Positions 5,355 to 7,041 of a DNA stretch of 7,041 nt are shown piece by piece. Below the pieces are notes generated by a model that was not told the DNA's origin, did not search any database, and was given only the letters and a program-made list of their open reading frames with translations. The DNA is taken from contig CAMNHT010000069.1 in NCBI GenBank assembly GCA_946539625.1, forward strand, positions 1 through 7,041, given 5' to 3'. The DNA is from an uncultured Clostridia bacterium. GTDB lineage: Bacteria; Bacillota_A; Clostridia; Christensenellales; CAG-138. A program made the translations under genes and the position numbers. Within the stretch, counting starts at the first letter, position 1, and every line of letters starts with the position of its first letter.

Positions 5355-6641
5355 TTATCTTCCTTCTGATTTCCGGATCCTTGCAATGATCTCGTTCGCC
5401 TTCGCGTATACCGCTTCCGGATCGACGTCGAAGGTGTACCGTCCGCGCTCATACAGCACCTTGCCCGCGACCATCGTCAGCGCAACATTACTTTTGCTGC
5501 CGGAATAGACGACGTTCTTTGCAACGTTGTTGATCGGCTGCATGTTCGGCGTATGCAGGTCAAGCATGACGAGGTCCGCCTGCCTGCCCTCTTTGAGGCA
5601 GTCGCAGTCATCGAGCCCCATCATCTTCGCGCCGACGGAGCACGCGGAATGCAAAACCTTGATCGGGTCCGCAGCAGCCGCGCCGACGGTCAGTTTCTGA
5701 AGCCCGGTTGCGAGGAACATTTCGCGGAAGAAATCGAGACAGTTGTTGCTGGCGGGACCGTCCGTGCCGATCGCAACGGGGATCCCCTCCCGGTAATACG
5801 TTTCGATCGGTGCAACGCCGCTCGACAGCTTTACGTTGCTCGCGGGATTCGTGCACACGTACAGTCCGCGTTCCTTAATGATCTCGAGATCCCCCTCTCT
5901 TAAGTGCACCATATGGAACCCGCCGCCGCCGTAGCGGAACATACCGAGCGAATCGAGATATTTGATCGGCGACATGCCGGTGCGGGCGATGCAGTCATCG
6001 ACCTCCGCCGCCGTCTCCGCAAGGTGCGTAAAGACCGGCTGTTTGAGCTCTTCGGCAAGCGCAGATAGATCGCGCAGAAGCGGCTCGCTCGTCGTATACT
6101 CGGCGTGGAACCCGATCCGGCAGTTGACCTGCGGACCGAACGCGTTCAGCATTTCATAATCGCGGCGGGTCGATTCCGCCGTTCCGCCGTAGTCGTTCGC
6201 CGCGCCGCAGATGGTGAAGCGGAAGCCCGTATCGCGGGCGCATTCCGCGATACGGTCCACGTGATAGTACATATCGAACGCCGCCGTGATGCCGCCGGAC
6301 ACGTATTCGAGCACGGCAAGCTTGGTAAGATCGTAAATATCGTCTCCGGTCAGGTGCGCCTCCATTGGGAAAACATCCTCGTGCAGCCAGTTATGCAGCG
6401 GCTTGTCGTCGGCAAACGAGCGTAAAAAGGTCATTGCGGAATGGGTGTGCGCGTTCTTGAAGCCCGGCAGCAAAAGATTCCCTTCGCAGTCGATCTCCCG
6501 GTCGAACGCAAGCGGTTCGCGTCCGTTCGGATCGCCGACCAAAGCAATGCGGTCGTCCTTTACCCAAAGCTCGCCCCTCTTCACCGTTCCGTCCGCCGTC
6601 TCCATCGGCAGAATGCGCGCGTTGTAAAACCGAATGTTCAT
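5355..6641 (-). CDS. mtaD: MtaD-type 5'-methylthioadenosine/SAH deaminase
   Basis: A 428-residue amidohydrolase of the MtaD/SsnA-like group. Metal and catalytic residues are in the expected order: His65-x-His67 in PGFKNAHTHSAM, Glu94 in the FPME segment, His179 in GFHAEYT, His206 and Glu209 in THLAET, His246 in HMVHL, and Asp294 in GTDGPASNN. An N-terminal beta region (1-60) and a C-terminal return (about 350-400, QADLVMLDL) make the usual composite sandwich. Family members deaminate S-adenosylhomocysteine, 5'-methylthioadenosine or 5'-deoxyadenosine to inosine derivatives in the cytosol, recycling by-products of SAM-dependent and radical-SAM enzymes. Substrate choice cannot be read from sequence, and chlorohydrolase-like or guanine deaminase activities are less likely alternatives. 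The ATG at 6641 has GGGAGG seven bases upstream. It is first in a two-gene operon. Confidence 0.88.
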   Translation of the reverse strand: MNIRFYNARILPMETADGTVKRGELWVKDDRIALVGDPNGREPLAFDREIDCEGNLLLPGFKNAHTHSAMTFLRSFADDKPLHNWLHEDVFPMEAHLTGDDIYDLTKLAVLEYVSGGITAAFDMYYHVDRIAECARDTGFRFTICGAANDYGGTAESTRRDYEMLNAFGPQVNCRIGFHAEYTTSEPLLRDLSALAEELKQPVFTHLAETAAEVDDCIARTGMSPIKYLDSLGMFRYGGGGFHMVHLREGDLEIIKERGLYVCTNPASNVKLSSGVAPIETYYREGIPVAIGTDGPASNNCLDFFREMFLATGLQKLTVGAAAADPIKVLHSACSVGAKMMGLDDCDCLKEGRQADLVMLDLHTPNMQPINNVAKNVVYSGSKSNVALTMVAGKVLYERGRYTFDVDPEAVYAKANEIIARIRKSEGR

Positions 6642-6671
6642 ACCGTCCCCTCCCGGTTGTTGGTATCTTTT

Positions 6672-6680
6672 AGTATAACA
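6672..6680 (-). promoter_or_regulatory. Extended -10 promoter for the deaminase operon
   Basis: The minus strand reads TGTTATACT, a TGn-extended -10 (TATACT at 6677-6672). No good TTGACA-like hexamer is found 16-18 bases upstream, which fits an extended -10 promoter. The start would lie near 6665, about 24 bases before the ATG, leaving a short leader containing the ribosome binding site. Confidence 0.6.
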
Positions 6681-6690
6681 CTTGAAACGC

Positions 6691-6731
6691 GACTATTTCG
6701 TGTCGGATACATGAACAATCTATAAATAGTC
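6691..6731. promoter_or_regulatory. 8-bp inverted repeat upstream of the deaminase -10
   Basis: GACTATTT (6691-6698) and AAATAGTC (6724-6731) are perfect inverted repeats 25 bases apart. The inner arm lies 10 bases from the extended -10 motif, so the pair spans the -35 region and beyond. It could be a split operator for a repressor or activator, or simply the AT-rich edge of the neighbouring repeat. Confidence 0.4.
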
Positions 6732-6739
6732 AGAAAGGA

Positions 6740-6764
6740 GCTGTTAAAAAAGCTTTTTAACAGC
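6740..6764. terminator. 11-bp hairpin beside the array, possible terminator
   Basis: GCTGTTAAAAA (6740-6750) pairs perfectly with TTTTTAACAGC (6754-6764) around the loop AGC, and outer GG/CC pairs extend it past one mismatch. On the minus strand it reads as a stem with its own U-run and then TCCTTTC. It could end transcription arriving from beyond the right edge and insulate the deaminase promoter. The tract after the stem is poor in U, so termination is uncertain. Confidence 0.45.
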
Positions 6765-6768
6765 CCCG

Positions 6769-6976
6769 ATGAATTCTCGCTTCGCTCCGTGAATTGTCCT
6801 GCGGACATGAATTGTGCCTTACGGCACGTGAATTGACGGCAAAGCCGTCGTGAATGTGGATTTTCCGTCCGGAAAATCTTCCTGTCATGGCAACGAAGTT
6901 GCCAATTCACGCGGCAGAGCCGCAATTCATGGCGTAGCCAATTCACGCCGAAGGCAATTCATGCGGCGAAAGCCGC
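6769..6976. repeat. Dyad-symmetric array of hairpins spaced by RTGAATTG
   Basis: The left half carries ATGAATTC (6769), GTGAATTG (6789), ATGAATTG (6807) and GTGAATTG (6828). The right half carries CAATTCAC (6903), CAATTCAT (6923), CAATTCAC (6939) and CAATTCAT (6955). Paired from the inside out, these match in 31 of 32 positions, including the alternating first base. Between them are short, mostly perfect hairpins: GTCC/GGAC at 6796-6806, GTGCC/GGCAC at 6814-6827, GACGGC/GCCGTC at 6835-6849, GGCAAC/GTTGCC at 6889-6903, GCGGC/GCCGC at 6911-6923, GGC/GCC at 6931-6939 and GCC/GGC at 6947-6955. A central GATTTTCC/GGAAAATC hairpin (6859-6878) sits on the dyad near 6868. A last GCGGC-GAAA-GCCGC hairpin is at 6963-6976. 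The form recalls clustered REP/BIME-type palindromes, but I know no name for this one. Confidence 0.85.
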
Positions 6977-7041
6977 GAAACAGACCGTTGGGAAGGGTGG
7001 CAGAATCCGCGTTTTCGCGATGGAGCTATACTGGCGTATGC
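6977..7041. other. Unassigned right-edge sequence
   Basis: This 65-base edge holds no complete gene. One minus-strand frame stays open from the window edge through the first part of the array (about 32 codons, ending in the array at the GTGAATT-derived TGA). Its composition across the hairpins makes real coding doubtful. A CGCG-TTTT-CGCG mini-hairpin lies at 7008-7019. It could be the remainder of an interspersed repeat extending beyond the window, or the 3' end of a neighbouring gene. Confidence 0.3.

Noticed and set aside
6638..6946. Minus-strand 102-codon frame through the hairpin array
   Set aside because: The frame is produced by the RTGAATTG repeats and hairpins, and it covers the deaminase promoter. 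Codons follow the palindromes rather than any protein pattern.
6769..6976. CRISPR array
   Set aside because: The repeated unit is only 8 bases, it inverts orientation halfway, and the intervals are short hairpins rather than unique spacers of constant length. No cas gene is present.

Overview
The window is bacterial chromosome, most likely from a GC-rich member of the Clostridia (Bacillota). The evidence is the conserved block rpmH-rnpA-yidD-yidC-jag-mnmE, a Jag/KhpB-type RNA-binding protein next to a Gram-positive-style YidC without the large E. coli-type N-terminal periplasmic domain, strong GGAGG-type ribosome binding sites and a consensus sigma-A promoter. I cannot name a genus. Every gene I accept is on the minus strand, so the window is transcribed right to left.

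Layout, in transcription order. 7041-6977: unassigned edge sequence. 6976-6769: a striking dyad-symmetric array of small hairpins spaced by an 8-base motif (RTGAATTG on the left, its complement on the right). 6764-6740: a further 11-bp hairpin. 6731-6672: an inverted repeat and an extended -10 promoter. 6641-4621: a two-gene operon, an MtaD-type adenosine-derivative deaminase and a protein with a HicB-like N-terminus and a DinB-like C-terminus. 4619-4565: a second, shorter hairpin cluster that shares a module with the first. 4551-4522: a TTGACA-18-TATAAT promoter and a structured leader. 4461-396: rpmH, rnpA, yidD, yidC, jag and mnmE, with consecutive 4-base overlaps rnpA/yidD, yidD/yidC and yidC/jag. 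395-181: an AT-rich spacer with a probable terminator and three copies of an 11-mer. 180-90: a diverged second copy of the last 30 codons of mnmE. 89-1: edge sequence with a hairpin.

The main block makes ribosomal protein L34, the protein part of RNase P, two membrane-protein biogenesis factors (YidD, YidC), an RNA-binding regulator (Jag/KhpB) and a tRNA-wobble-uridine modification GTPase (MnmE). This combination is conserved near the replication origin of many bacteria. Both ends look rearranged here. The 2.6 kb upstream of rpmH, where dnaA/oriC often lies, holds the deaminase/DinB-like operon bracketed by related hairpin repeats. Downstream of mnmE, where mnmG often follows, there is a duplicated mnmE 3' end of the kind left by elements that integrate into the 3' end of that gene.

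The best candidates for something under-described are the nested palindromic array at 6769-6976 with its smaller relative at 4565-4619, and the mnmE 3'-end duplication. No complete new defence or mobile system is visible.
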